Positions 22,783 through 34,300 of a DNA stretch of 64,000 bases are shown here, piece by piece. The notes below the pieces were generated by a model. The model was not told the origin of the DNA, made no database searches, and worked only from the letters and a program-made list of their open reading frames with translations. This DNA comes from Nymphaea colorata (Eukaryota; Streptophyta; Magnoliopsida; Nymphaeales; Nymphaeaceae). A program made the translations under genes and the position numbers. Within the stretch, counting starts at the first letter, position 1. Each line of letters opens with the position of its first letter. The DNA lies in contig NC_045150.1 of assembly GCF_008831285.2 (NCBI RefSeq), positions 7,452,001 to 7,516,000 of the forward strand. The letters run 5' to 3'.

Positions 22783-25689
22783 CACACATGCGCATGCGTG
22801 CATTAATTCTCTCTCTTTCCTGCTGACCTCATGCCTTATGCCCTTAGTCCAGCTGCACCTTTCCACAATATCGGCCGGTTTGGTTCATAATATAAATTGA
22901 AAACAAATTAAGACTTTCTACAAGTAATATTATGCACATAGTAATTATTCATCAATCAATTCCCATCTTACCTAACCTTGACTGGCACTTGTGGTAAGTT
23001 AATTTGCTTGAAGGCCATTGCTCACTTTGTTATACCACGCTTAACGTGTGCTATGTATTTGTGGAGACATGTTGTCTTTTTATTGGAATGAAGACTTGAA
23101 CCAATTGCTTATTGATTCTCATAGCATTATGTCCATTTGCTTTATAGGTGCATTATTATTTTTGTCAAATTTGTCAACAAGTTCACTTTATTCAGCGCAA
23201 CTTAGCTATTGACCAGCTACAGCGTGCTACAAAAAAGCGTGGGTGCACCGATGCGTGGAATGGCATAATAAGGTTGATTTAGCCATTTTCACCTTGAGCT
23301 GTGACATGTACTGTTTGCACCGTGCACGTCTACGTAGCTGGCCAAGCTCATTAAGCATGAGCCTCAGGCAGGTCCATTAAGTAGGTGGAAGAGTGCAGAG
23401 GGGTGACTTTATTGTTACAGTATTTTACCTACAACGGTAGATGTTAAATCACATGATTGTAGGTGTAAAATGTAAAAACCATTCACAGACAGGTGACACC
23501 TGTCATCAAGTGGCTCGTACATGCCACCGTTATCAGGTGAAATGTCATAACAAATAACTTGCTCCAATTAAACGGTTTACTTGTTATGCATATGGTTCTT
23601 TTGTTAAAAAAGGAAGAAGTCTTTGTATATATGTTAATCTCATAGGAATGAACTTATATTACGCGTCATGTCTCTTCTATATATTTTAATAAAAAATGAG
23701 ATCAGGTTATTTAAATTACTCGGGTTGCAATTTTTTCATGTATATCCACGACCATTTTAATAACTAACTAATTATGTTCTTTAACTGACAAGGAAATCAA
23801 TGGTCTGAACAGTATTTCACAATGTTGCCAAGTAATTAATGCACCAAATAATATGAGATATGTTTGTGTGATAATATAGGGTGTTTCATGTCATTTCAGG
23901 CTCTTGGTTAGGCCAATATGCATGCCATGTATAGTTCCTCATAGATAGGCGTGCTTGAATGCTTAGAAAACTGGATATCGAACAAGAAGTTTGCGTGGTT
24001 GGACATTGAGTCTCCTAAATTGGCAGCTTTGTTCCTAGCTATATGCAGTCACGTTGTGCTTGTAGTAGACAAGTCGGAGTTTACATGAACTCTTCTTGCT
24101 CCTCCAACTAGAGAAAAAAAAATGACACGGATGATATCATGCTTCGTTTCATAATGATATATCTCCAAATTACATCTTACATGTTCTCGCAATACCAGAT
24201 TATAAAATAACACGTAGTAGGCCGTTCTTTTAAAGCGTTTGAAAATCAATATTTGGAAATTGGTGAAGGCTTGAAGCTTCAATAAATCGTGACATTTCTT
24301 TCAATAAAATATCTAGATGATTTCAAGTTTTCATTCTCGAAGAGGTTGGCACAATTGACAAAGTGGAAGTTGGTTGGTAGCTAATTTTTGTTTCGAATTC
24401 ACAATGCAATCTCCTATGTCACAAAAATGAAGACACTGATATACAAGTCACAGTAGAGTGAATGCATCATCAGATGCACACCGAAAATAGGCCTCATACC
24501 TTGTGGAATAGGAGAAGGGTGATGACTTTGTTTCTCTTTTTTGGGTGGTAAGATGAAATACTTTTCCTGTTCACTCGAGACTATTTCAAGTTTTGCCGAC
24601 AAGAGGCAAACTAATTATGGTAAAGAGTCTCCAATGTCGGGAGACATACAAAGAAACATGTGCAAAGTAGATGCTAGCTCTATCAAACGATGGACGCAAA
24701 AGAATACATAAAAATATCTTATGGAGCTATTTCCATGCATTATTCCGTGGCTTTTCCACCACTCACAGTGGGAAGAAAGATGCGAGAAAACATTAAAACA
24801 AATCTATGGCTAAAAAATGCACCTTAACTTGGAGAACAACTAGTCCTAGGCTTCTCGTAATTTATTGTAGATGAACGTTCAGCAATATTCTAATGATAAG
24901 ACTTCCGATCTCGGTAAGAGGAACACATTTATAAGAACTACTGCTAACCCAAATTTAATTAGTTTCAGATATAGATTAATGGTGAAACAGTTAATCCAAT
25001 ATATACTATTATATGGATGTCGGTAAATAAAAGATCACGAAGCAACCATATTGGATCAGTTTAATATTCCAAGGAATCCGAAAAAGGCATCTCTCTCTCT
25101 GACAGTCCACGAACACACACACAAAGATATGCAATCAAAAGAAAATTCGACGCATTTATGAGCCATTAGCGGCCATGCTTGGCACTATTATGTCTTGTTA
25201 TTGTAATCGACGAGATCTTGCCGAACTTCTGATCTTCCTTGTCGGTCAGCAGATTCTTCTATTTAGCATTTGACGGCAATTATAGGCAGCTTTCATCTTG
25301 GCTTCTTCTACCTTTCCGACATGATCAACACCAAGAAATTAAAATCTCAGTAACGTGATTGAAAAGTTGGAAGTTGATCCACGGCCTTCAAATCTGACAT
25401 TTTATGTGTTAACAAAATGTCAATTATAATGATCTGATCATCAAACATAGTCATAATAGCCAGCAAAACCACCATGGCTAGGATTCAACTTGCTGAGTTG
25501 TTGTAAGTAAGGTGGGTCTTTACACTATATAGCTATTTTAAGCATCAGATTGGGATCAGCATGACTGTATCAACCACTTCGTGATCATCCTTTTGCTTTC
25601 GATGCATCGCCGAAGTTCTTGTCCCTCATAAGACCTTTTTGGCCAATAAAATATGCATCTGCAGATAGTGAACGATGAAGATTATCTTT
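20061..25689. other. Gene-poor stretch, 20.1-25.7 kb
   Basis: No recognisable gene. Contains (TA)n at about 20563-20586 running into (GA)n to 20602, (GA)n at about 22137-22151 and (CT)n at 22742-22783. A minus-strand 82-codon frame at 20825-21073 ([20 protein letters not shown] at its start, [13 protein letters not shown] at its end) has protein-like composition but no motif I recognise; minus-strand coding-like scraps at about 20100-20420 are broken by stops. These could be remains of one degraded gene. Confidence 0.35.
22742..22783. repeat. (CT)n microsatellite
   Basis: About 42 bp of CT with one CCC interruption. The Arg-Glu ORF on the opposite strand is an artefact of this repeat. Confidence 0.97.
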
Positions 25690-27045
25690 TGCATATTTCA
25701 TGTTCCCTTGGTCTAGATCTTTTCACAGTAGGTTTTCTTTGTTTGCTTAAAGATCACTAGATCTAGAAGCTGTACTAGAGGACCTAAACTATGCTGCCCC
25801 TTTAAAAAGATGCACCAATTTCTTGTGCATAACGTTCTCATTGAAAATCTTAGCTGGTTAGACGGATACGATCGATTATTAGAAAAGAATCAAAGTATGG
25901 AATTATATCACATGATAAATGCAGTGTTCCATTCTTGATATATAACGTACCTGTCTATTTTAACAAAAATTGAAGGGAATAGCAGTATATTCCTCTTATA
26001 TCTTAATATCTAGATCTCTTTGGCCCAGAGAATCCATTCTAATAAACACATATGGCATTCATTATAAGGCTTCATCATGCAACCTATGTTATAATTTTTT
26101 TTGGATTACGTGCCCATCAATCAATTTATGCGAATGCTGCATTTTTCAGCATTATACAATATCTATGATGAAACGGGTCGCAGAGGTCGACCTATTTTGC
26201 TGAGTTCATGTTAAGCCCCTCGTGAAGACATAATAAGAGGTATATATACTTTGTTTGTTCACTTTAGGACATGTAGCCATAGAGTTGCATGTATTAGGGC
26301 GAACCTGGTTACATGTGCCATATTGGTGTACGAATGTTCATGCACCGATATGATTAATAACTAAAATACACTTAGTTCACCCTAGGAAAAATCTGAGACA
26401 TACAACTTTGTCATATTATACCTGATAAATTCATCACTGTATAACACTGGTACACGATATATATGACAATGGCTCTATCACATATATGTTCTCTAATAAG
26501 TTGTCAATGATGAACACATCTAACTATTGTAATCAATCCAAAAATGTGTCCAACTGTTTCTAATTGTGTTTTTCTGGCAAGTGCATGTGAAGAAATGTGG
26601 GCATTAATGTATACTAATTAAAGGTGGAGAGTAGGTAAATCATGAAGCCTGTGAGAGATAAAAGGCCTACTCAATTATTTGTGCTTTTTATTAGCCAAAG
26701 TGGTGGCATCAGTCACTTCTCTTTGCCTTTGTGGAGACCACGTAAAGAGAACAGCCCAGCTTTGCTGGCCTGGACTGGCCAGCATATGCACCATGAGCCT
26801 CAGCACTATAGGCACGGATTCCTTTTCCACCCTCACCGTTGCATCAATAGTTAGGTAGTGCACACAACCCATATACGGTGGAAGGATATTTTGGTCATTA
26901 TTTTTTTAAAAATGTCTTTTTTAATATTTTCAGTTTTTTTAATATTTTTTTGTCCTTATATTTTTTTTTTCTAAAATTTTGTCATTAACCATACATATTT
27001 GGCACACAAAAATTTCATGCACTGGTATGACAAAGCTTCACTCCT
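25690..27045. repeat. Segmental duplication copy A (partner at about 31331-34300)
   Basis: Blocks of this interval recur in the same order and orientation about 5.6-7.3 kb to the right: 25690-25755 with 31331-31385; 25970-26290 with about 31823-32140; 26490-26530 with 32222-32260; 26612-26745 with 32665-32797; and 26878-27030 with 34117-34290. The copies are clearly diverged with many indels, except for 27 identical bases at 26011-26037 / 31862-31888. No open frame is shared convincingly, so this looks like duplicated non-coding or transposon-derived DNA. Confidence 0.75.
26299..27045. mobile_element. Possible TIR element inside duplication copy A
   Basis: The left part (GAACCTGGTTACATGTGCCA, TATTGGTGTACGAATGTTC...) and the inverted right part near 26990-27040 (TGTCATACCAGTGCATGAAA...) show diverged similarity over roughly 60 bases, as terminal inverted repeats would. 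An end of the same sequence appears in inverted orientation at about 34216-34300, finishing ATAGAACCAGGTTTG. No clear target duplication; boundaries are approximate. Confidence 0.35.
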
Positions 27046-27576
27046 TTTTGAGACATCATAGAATGCTGGCCTCTAAGCACCGATTTGAACTTATCAGGGA
27101 AGCGATTGATGGCTCTTCAGCTACAGAGAACCCACCCGACGGAATCCAAGCTCGCTGGTTCCGGGTGCGTCACAAAGTGTCTTTTTGTCTTCTCCGGATG
27201 TTGGTTTGTGTGATTGATCACAAGCAACTGCAAGAGAATCTGGTCTCATCTAAAAAATGTGGTGGATATATATATATATATCAAACCATTATATATCAGA
27301 CTTGATGGGAATCATTCATGGTGATCGGTTTTAAAGAGATCATCTATGTCAGTGAAAATTAAGTTGTAAATATGGAAATCAAACTTTTTCTTAAGAGTAC
27401 AAAGTACCCTCATATGATATAAGAGAGAAAGAGAGAGAAAGAAAGAAAAAAATAAGTATCCATAAAAGAAACCCCCTGTCGCCTTTGAGGAGCATTTGAA
27501 ACCTTTGAAGAAACTTCAATTTGCAACTTAATTTTCACTACTTAAACTCTTTGAAGTCGATGGCTCAGATGATTTG

Positions 27577-27581
<5 letters not shown>

Positions 27582-27636
<55 letters not shown>
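27582..27636. repeat. (TA)n microsatellite
   Basis: About 55 bp of uninterrupted alternating TA. Confidence 0.98.
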
Positions 27637-27641
<5 letters not shown>

Positions 27642-27881
27642 TTTGGCATATAGTTACCTATTTATGTATCTGCAACCAAACACGCTGTTAGAAACTGAGT
27701 TGAGGAAAATGGTTTTTATCATCAAACAAATGGCGTCCATAGAATTGGATTAATATAGATGCAATTTCCTTTCCATACGTCTAAATCGGACTTCAATGGA
27801 TAAAATTTCAAAATTCATCACAAATTGAAACATGAATTTTGAAAAGGTCGCAGCTTCCTTATATAAATCCGACCTATCAAC

Positions 27882-28201
27882 CAGCGGTGGAACCACATTA
27901 TGGTTGCTATGGGCAATTGCCCACATCAGCCCACAAAATTTTCTTCATTTAAACATAGCGATTAGTTTTCACCTTTTTTACATGTGAATGCTCTTTAAAG
28001 GTCGCTTGGCACTAGTAACAAATTGTTACCATCCAATGAAACTATCTTAAAAATTGAGGTAGATTGATATAACTATGTAACATAATGTTTTATGAATTTA
28101 CTCTCAGTATTAGACAGTAAGAATATGTTATGCATGCCAAATGACCCGTTAAAGTGAACTTTAAAGTGAGAATGTGAGAGAAATTTCTAGCTCCGCCATT
28201 G
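27882..28201. mobile_element. hAT-type MITE (TGGGCAATTGCCCA subfamily) interrupted by a second MITE
   Basis: Outer ends CAGCGGTGGAACCA and, inverted, CAATGGCGGAGCTA differ only by transitions. Next to the left end is the perfect palindrome TGGGCAATTGCCCA (about 27909-27922). The interior up to CATGTGAATGCTCTTTAAAG aligns with the 36349-36527 copy, and resumes after 28154; in between lies a separate inverted-repeat element (28001-28146). No target duplication of the outer element remains. Confidence 0.65.
28001..28146. mobile_element. Nested MITE inside the 27882-28201 element
   Basis: Ends GTCGCTTGGCACTAGTAACA and, inverted, GGTCATTTGGCATGCATAAC are similar inverted repeats. The flanks CTTTAAAG (27993-28000) and CGTTAAAG (28147-28154) match in 7 of 8 bases, an hAT-size target duplication, with one-base ambiguity at the right border. 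Removing the element and one flank leaves a host of about 166 bp, close to the 179-bp uninterrupted paralogue at 36349-36527. Confidence 0.6.
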
Positions 28202-29339
28202 TTAGAAAAAAAAACAGAAAAGATCCAAAAGAATTTTAAATTATTTTGAAACAATTGAAAGGGCCGACTCCAGCACTGACGCCTATCAACTTCTGTCCCG
28301 TCTATTATACCAACCCTCTTGGGGATTCTCTGCCATCAGTAAGGGTGTCTGCATGAAATCGAAGAAAAACAAAGAAAAAAAATAAAGATTCGTATTGAGG
28401 CTAACTTTCACATTTTGTTTGTTCGTGTGTCAGGTGTGATGCCCAAAATTTTCGTTTCGCTACAAAGATGAATTACCTTTATATTTAGCAGGTCGTGAAA
28501 AACTAATAAAAAAATATAAGTTCAACAAATTGCTACCTTTTGAAAATTGTATATAATTCCCTAAATATTATCGTTTTAATAGATATTTTTGTAATAATTA
28601 AATTGGCACGTTTAAATACAATATCTACTAATGTACATAATTTCTTTTTCACCCACATTTATGGAAAAGAAACATGGTCAAGCATTTTGTGAGACTGGAT
28701 AGAAAATAATTTTTTATATGTATTGTTGGGCCGGATCGGAGAAATGGTCGGGTCATTCCAAAGTCCAAAGCCCTTTTTTACAGACCAATCCGAACCCGGG
28801 TGAGTACCCAAAAGCCCGCCCGGGCCAATGCCTATTCTTACTAGCCACCCAACCAAGTCAGGGTTATTTTCGTCACTCGGTTAAAAGAATCTAGGTCGAG
28901 CGAGTTATATGAAGGAACCTTTATGTCCAAAATGGTAATTCGACCGGTCCATCCTTTTAGTCCCTGTTAGCTCTCGCCTTTAATAAGGAGGGAGCTTGGA
29001 AGAATTTTTAAAATATATTTCTTTATATATATATATTGTGATATATGTTATTAATTAGAAAATCGTATTTTGTTTTCTATGATCTAATTTATACTCTAAA
29101 ATCCTCGAGTTTTATGATTTTTTCATGCATTTTATAACTTCAAACAAAAATAGAAAGCTCAGGCACTTTGGATCGGGTTTAACCAGATCTTGTTTAATCA
29201 ACTAACTAATCAGGTAAAGTGAAGTCATTCTGACTGAATTTGATTTGATTAGAATTTTTTTTAATATTATTTTATTAATGTATATATAATTATATAAATT
29301 TTATTACAATGAATTATATCTATATTAAAACATATTTTT
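28202..29339. other. AT-rich intergenic DNA, 28.2-29.3 kb
   Basis: No gene. A GC-richer patch at about 28720-28860 has GGGCCGGATCGG, CCGAACCCGGGTG and GCCCGCCCGGGCC words of a kind seen in many decayed plant repeats; related wording occurs at 4680-4805 and 40125-40250. A phrase at about 28288-28325 (CCTATCAACTTCTGT...) recurs in similar form at about 46008-46047. Confidence 0.4.
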
Positions 29340-29935
29340 TTATTTTAACATAGCCATAGACGACGTGGTTTTCACGTGGCGATGTGAGCAGCGACCGGCT
29401 GTTAACGGTTGCGGGTGCGAAGTAAAGAAGGACCAATCAAGATGTGAGGACCACATTTGAAGAGCACGAGTCGGACGCGTGTACAACTCCACCTATTCCG
29501 TGGGACCCACACCCCTCAACTGCGTTTAGTCCTTATCTATGTGGGCATCGCCTTTTCCTTGTACCACCAGAGTTCTCCTTTTTTACCGTCTTGTCCCCCA
29601 CTGACCTGTGGGTCGCGGGATGCCTCTCCCCGTGTCTGCACCGTCGATCGCTGGCGACGGGTGGTTCGGATGGTCCCGCTCGCCCAGAAGTAGATGAGGT
29701 GAGGGCCGTGGACGTGGTGCCGTCCCTTGTCCTGAACACACGGAAACGCGGGGCTGCCCAGAAAAGGAAGACCATCGACTAAAGACAATAATATTTCTGC
29801 CTGGAAGCAACACCGACGACTCAAGACAGCGCCGTGACCATTTCAACACAGAATCCGGCAAGGGTTTCATCTCCCTTCCGAGAGTGTGACTCGTTTCAAG
29901 AAACAAGAAGAGAGCGACAATGTATATATAATACT
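29340..29935. other. GC/CpG-rich island without a recognisable gene, followed by a TATA-like motif
   Basis: This interval is conspicuously richer in G, C and CpG than the surrounding DNA and contains ACGTGG and CACGTGG words (about 29361-29378) and many GGGACC/CCCAC words. At its right side is a good plus-strand TATA-like sequence, TGTATATATAATAC (about 29919-29932). The overlapping open frames of 77-136 codons on both strands are typical of GC-rich DNA and show no motif. It resembles a plant promoter or leader whose gene body is not apparent downstream, or a GC-rich transposon remnant. Confidence 0.35.
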
Positions 29936-30201
29936 CTGAAAAGTCAGTGTCGCTTAAGCATTTGTCTGATCTGTTGATGAGCATTTTTATCATATGTTAT
30001 TACTTCATATATTTCTTTTATTGTTTTTCTTTCAATAATTTATCTACTTTAAATGGACGTTTCTGGTGACTAGCTGAATGACTTTGTCGTGTAAATAATT
30101 AGTCACCATTCACTTACACACACACACATATATATATATATATATTTCTCTCAATTTTGATCTTACAATGCAATTGATCACATGTGGGTGAGAGACCCAA
30201 G

Positions 30202-30354
30202 TTAGTGAAGCCAGAAATTTTTGACAATGGGCAGTGTTATATTAAATTTCAAATTTTAAGAGGCAGATATATGTACAAAAATGAAAATTTTGAAAAGAAA
30301 TCAAATTTCATGGGTTGATTTGGGCAATTGCCCACAGCAGTGGCTCCGCCATTG
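30202..30354. mobile_element. MITE copy, TGGGCAATTGCCCA subfamily, inverted
   Basis: Read on the minus strand it begins CAATGGCGGAGCCACTG and then carries the palindrome TGGGCAATTGCCCA (about 30321-30334), as in the 36349 copy. The other end (AGTGAAGCCAG) is a decayed terminal repeat. No target duplication is recognisable. Confidence 0.55.
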
Positions 30355-30434
30355 CCACATCTGATGTCAGTCCTGCCGCTTAGCATCTCAGACCTTAACA
30401 TTGGACTTAAAATTTTTCAAGTTGGCAAAAAAGT

Positions 30435-30455
30435 CTCTCTCTCTCTCTCTCTCTC
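30435..30455. repeat. (CT)n microsatellite
   Basis: Short uninterrupted CT tract in gene-free DNA. A further (CT)n tract lies at about 31231-31254. Confidence 0.95.
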
Positions 30456-30971
30456 GTCCTTAAAGTCTTTCGCCCCAGAAATAGACTAAACAATGAGAAT
30501 AGACTTCTTAAAAGCATATGATTTTCATGTCAAAATAAGAATGGAGTATAATTTTCCACTCGTCAACTTTTTTCTAAGAATGACAAGAGATCTTTAGGAA
30601 GCTGCCGACTTGTTGTGCAGGCGGACGACCATAGATAGATTCACACGCTTATTGTTGTTGTCTTGAATATCTGAATGCACTCGCATTGACTTGTTTTTTC
30701 AACGGAGACAATAGCTTAATAACTCAAATAACCTCGAACAACAATACGAAAGAAATAGCTGTACGTTGAATTATCTACTACAGTTTTTCAAAAAATTTCT
30801 AAAGCAAGTATGAGCGATAAACTTGGTACTGTTTCATAAATCTGTATCAAAGATTGAAATAGATTCATAAAATACCTTAAAAAGTGTTCCATGATCCATG
30901 AATTTGTACCAATTTTTGGAGTATGTTTATAAAACAGTTACAAACTATTCTTTGCTAAATAGTCTGTAAGA

Positions 30972-31131
30972 GGCCGTTTGGTAACAATAATACACTATTA
31001 ATGTCAAATTAATCTATCTCAATAAGTATGGCAGATTCATGTCACCCCATAACACATTGTTACTTGAATCTATCTCATTTTTTTGTCACATTAATTGGAC
31101 AATAATAATGTGTCAGTAATGCCGAACGGTT
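30972..31131. mobile_element. Short MITE-like element (GGCCGTTTGG ends)
   Basis: 160 bp bounded by GGCCGTTTGG and, inverted, AACCGTTCGG, with some further inverted similarity inside (AACAATAAT / ATTATTATT). GGCCGTTTGG is a common terminus of plant MITEs. No target duplication was found, so the call is tentative. Confidence 0.4.
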
Positions 31132-32290
31132 AATATACTAATGATTAGAAAGCAAAAGCAAAAGGCATGCAGGTAAAGTCGCTGTAGAAATTTGACTTGC
31201 TAGCAAGACATGCTCTCTCTTGACCCCTAGTGCTCTCTCTCTCTCTCTCTCTCTAGTCAACCCTATCTCTAGTCATCTCTCACAATTCTGTGCTCTTGAT
31301 GGAGATAGTGAAGTTCTATTGCTTATTGCATTGTCTCCTTGATCAAGATATTTTTACACTAGGCTTTCTCTGTTTGTCTTAGCCAGATAAACCTCAAAAA
31401 AACCTCTAATTTCTATTGACGAAATATGCTAATTAAAGTACCTATGATTGCTGATAAGAAAGTATAGCTTGCATAAAGCTGAAAAAACGTCATTTCATCG
31501 ATCGTCGTCAATGAGCATTCATTCATTTATTTATTATTAGCAGGCTGAACTTAGGCAGACCCTACTACATTATGCCATTTCAGAATGCATCTGCACCACC
31601 TGTGTGTGTGTGTTTATGGCTTCTCAACGCCTTTTAATATTACTGCAAAACCAAGCTGCAGGTTGCATTGATACAATCAATTCTTGCAAAAGAATTAAAC
31701 CACAGTGGGTAGGAGTTGCTATGCATGACAACTTGTGTCATTTAATATGAACGCATTCGATGATCTTAAAAGCATTGTCCGCGTCTTGATAAGCAATGTA
31801 ACAGTGTATTATAATCAATATTCAAGGGGATAGCAGTATATTCCTATTATGTCCCATTATTTAGATCTCTTTGGCCCAGAGAATCCATCCAAATCAAAAG
31901 ATATTGCATCATAAGGCTTCATCGTGAAACCTATATGATAATTTTTTTTTTGCACTACGTGCGCATAGTTTATGTGAATGCTGCATTTTCCAACATTATA
32001 TATAATATCCATACTGAAATGGGGACCTATTTTTTCTAAGCCCATGTTAGTTCCTTGGAGAAGACATAGTAGAACACATTCTTTGGACATTGGAGGAGGT
32101 ATCCTATGTTCACTTTACGACCTACATGGATTGAATTCATTGCGAGAGGAGTTGAAGTTCTCTATTTTCAAAAGTTTGGTGCAATCTTCGGCCAATGCTT
32201 TCCACATTTCCACAAACATTATTGTTCTCATTTAATTAGTTGTCAATGATGAAGGCATGTGTCTTAACATTTTGGTCTTTTGAGGGCCTT

Positions 32291-32451
32291 ACAAGTTGGT
32301 CGAGAGGTACTCACCAAATAATTGAGGGGCATTTTATATGTAAATATGCAAACGTTTGGTATTAACCAATATGTAAAGATCATATAGGAATTTTTATTGG
32401 GATTTGTGGGCAATTTCCCACACATACCCACATGTGACTCCTCCCCCGCTA
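32291..32451. mobile_element. MITE copy, palindromic-core subfamily, inverted and decayed
   Basis: On the minus strand it reads AGCGGGGGAGGAGTCACATG then TGTGGGAAATTGCCCACA, which aligns with AGTGGCGGAGCCACACAT and TGTGGGCAGTTGCCCATA of the 36349 copy. The distal part (ATGCCCCTCAATTATTTG) also resembles that copy. The distal border is approximate. Confidence 0.45.
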
Positions 32452-33225
32452 ACAATTCACCTAACAAAAAATTTAGTCCAATAAAGACACACACACACAC
32501 ATACACACGCACTGCGCGCATGCAAGATATAATAGACAGACCATCCAGCTTTAGAAACTATCATGAATATCACCTTTCGGGTCCCACTTGCTAGGGCCGC
32601 AAAATATAATCATTGGCCCGCTTGGTGAGTGCCATGTGATGATCTTATGTGGGCAATGTACAATCTACTAATTAAAGGTGGAGAGTAGGTAGATCATGGA
32701 ACCTGTGAGAGATAAAGGCCCACTTAATTATTTGTGCTTTTGATTAGCCAAAGTGATGCAGTCAATTGCTTCTCACTGCCTTTTTGAAGACCGAGAAAAG
32801 ATTAGAGGAAGCATTGTTTTCCGGCTCTGGCCTGCCTTTACACATGCCCCAAGCCCGCCTGTGCTAAACTCTCTCGCTATTCCATCCACAGTCAACCCTA
32901 GAGAAGGGACTCTAAGCAGGAATTTGGATCCATCGATTACTAATTTGATCTCATTGGTTGAATTCAGTAAAGGAAGATTATCAACGTTGAATCCCAAGTT
33001 TTATCTCCCATTAGTTAGATTCATAAAGGAAGATGAATTCCCATAACTCAAACGGCACGCTGGGATGCACTATGGGGCACGTCTTGGATTCTACATGCAA
33101 GTTGAAGTATGCTAGTTGAAGAAGTATGTGGATATCTCATCGCCTGGTACTAACGCGCAGCTCTGAACTTAGGGCTTGGGTCTCGTTTTGATAGTGCGGT
33201 AACCTTTCGAGAAGACGAATCCAAT

Positions 33226-33416
33226 CAGGGGCAAAGGGAGGTGGGGCCCGCCTACGCCATGACCTCACCTCGGCCAATAAAAAAAAATTACATTGAAAAA
33301 AATAAAAATTTTTAATTACGCAATGTATTTTTTGGATTTAAATTCAGTTGGCCCTACCTTGATTCAGAGGTTGGACTGTCGGCCCGCTTCTAAAAAAAAT
33401 CCTCGCTTCACCCCTG
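33226..33416. mobile_element. hAT-type MITE with exact 8-bp target duplication
   Basis: 191 bp. The left end CAGGGGCAAAGGGAGG and inverted right end CAGGGGTGAAGCGAGG match in 13 of 16 positions. The flanking 8-mers AATCCAAT at 33218-33225 and 33417-33424 are identical. The interior starts with a GC-rich GGGGCCCGCC block like the 19900 copy and continues AT-rich. No coding capacity. Confidence 0.85.
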
Positions 33417-34300
33417 AATCCAATAACGGGTAGTAATTGAATGTCTTTATCTTCTCCTTAGGAATGTTGCTCATGTGATGGATCAGCAGCAACTCTGCAA
33501 GTGCATTGCATCTGAGGAAGATTTTTGTTTGTACACCAAATGGCAACAAACAGGAGCTATATTGGTACTGACCGAGTGCATGTTTGTATACAGAAGAGAT
33601 CACGCCATTGATCAAGACTGGTTCACCTTATATTTCTTACAGAGACACACACTCTCATACACTGATAGCAGGTGACAGTGAAACCAGCACGGCCGACCGT
33701 TTTTGCGCTTCAAGAATAGATTCGCTGTCACTTAATATATAATATATGACTGCCAAAGCAATTACATCCAAGCTAAACAACCGAATAACTAGAGCTCATT
33801 GATAGACGAGCGCCTTAGATTATATTTGATTCTCATTATTGGGATGTGCGAATACAGTTTCCTGGCATTCTACGAATGGCACCACATGCATGAGACACAC
33901 GCCTTAACTACAATGCTGTGAATCTGTGATTCAATGTTCCTTCATTTTAGTGAAATGCCAAATCAAAGGATTCGAAATGGCGTCCTATAGGGAGTACTGC
34001 TTGTCTTGAGCATGAGCCCTCCGACTCTAGCATTGGTCTAATGAGCATCAAGGGAAAGTTGCATCATGAAAGTCGCATATGCAAAGTTGCATCATGAAAG
34101 TCGCATATGCAGTAAAGGAGAGAAGGATATTTTGGTAATTTATTAAAAAGAAATGTTCTCCATAGTTTTTTTTTATATTTTTAATTTTGTCATTATAAAA
34201 AGCTTTATTTTTTAGAGTGAACTAAGGTATTTTAGTCTTTAATCATACCGACACACAAAAATTCATGCACCAATATGGCACATAGAACCAGGTTTGTATA

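Larger units (their letters stand above)
31331..34300. repeat. Segmental duplication copy B (partner at about 25690-27045)
   Basis: The collinear partner of copy A in the same orientation. It is expanded relative to A by roughly 1.3 kb between about 32800 and 34110, partly by the hAT-type MITE at 33226-33416. Matching blocks are listed under copy A. No gene was recognised within it; the 97-codon frame at 32753-33046 has no motif and is only partly conserved in copy A. Confidence 0.75.

Noticed and set aside
29444-29993. Overlapping plus and minus frames of 77-136 codons in the GC-rich island
   Set aside because: Long frames on both strands are expected in GC-rich DNA; no recognisable protein and no matching splice structure.
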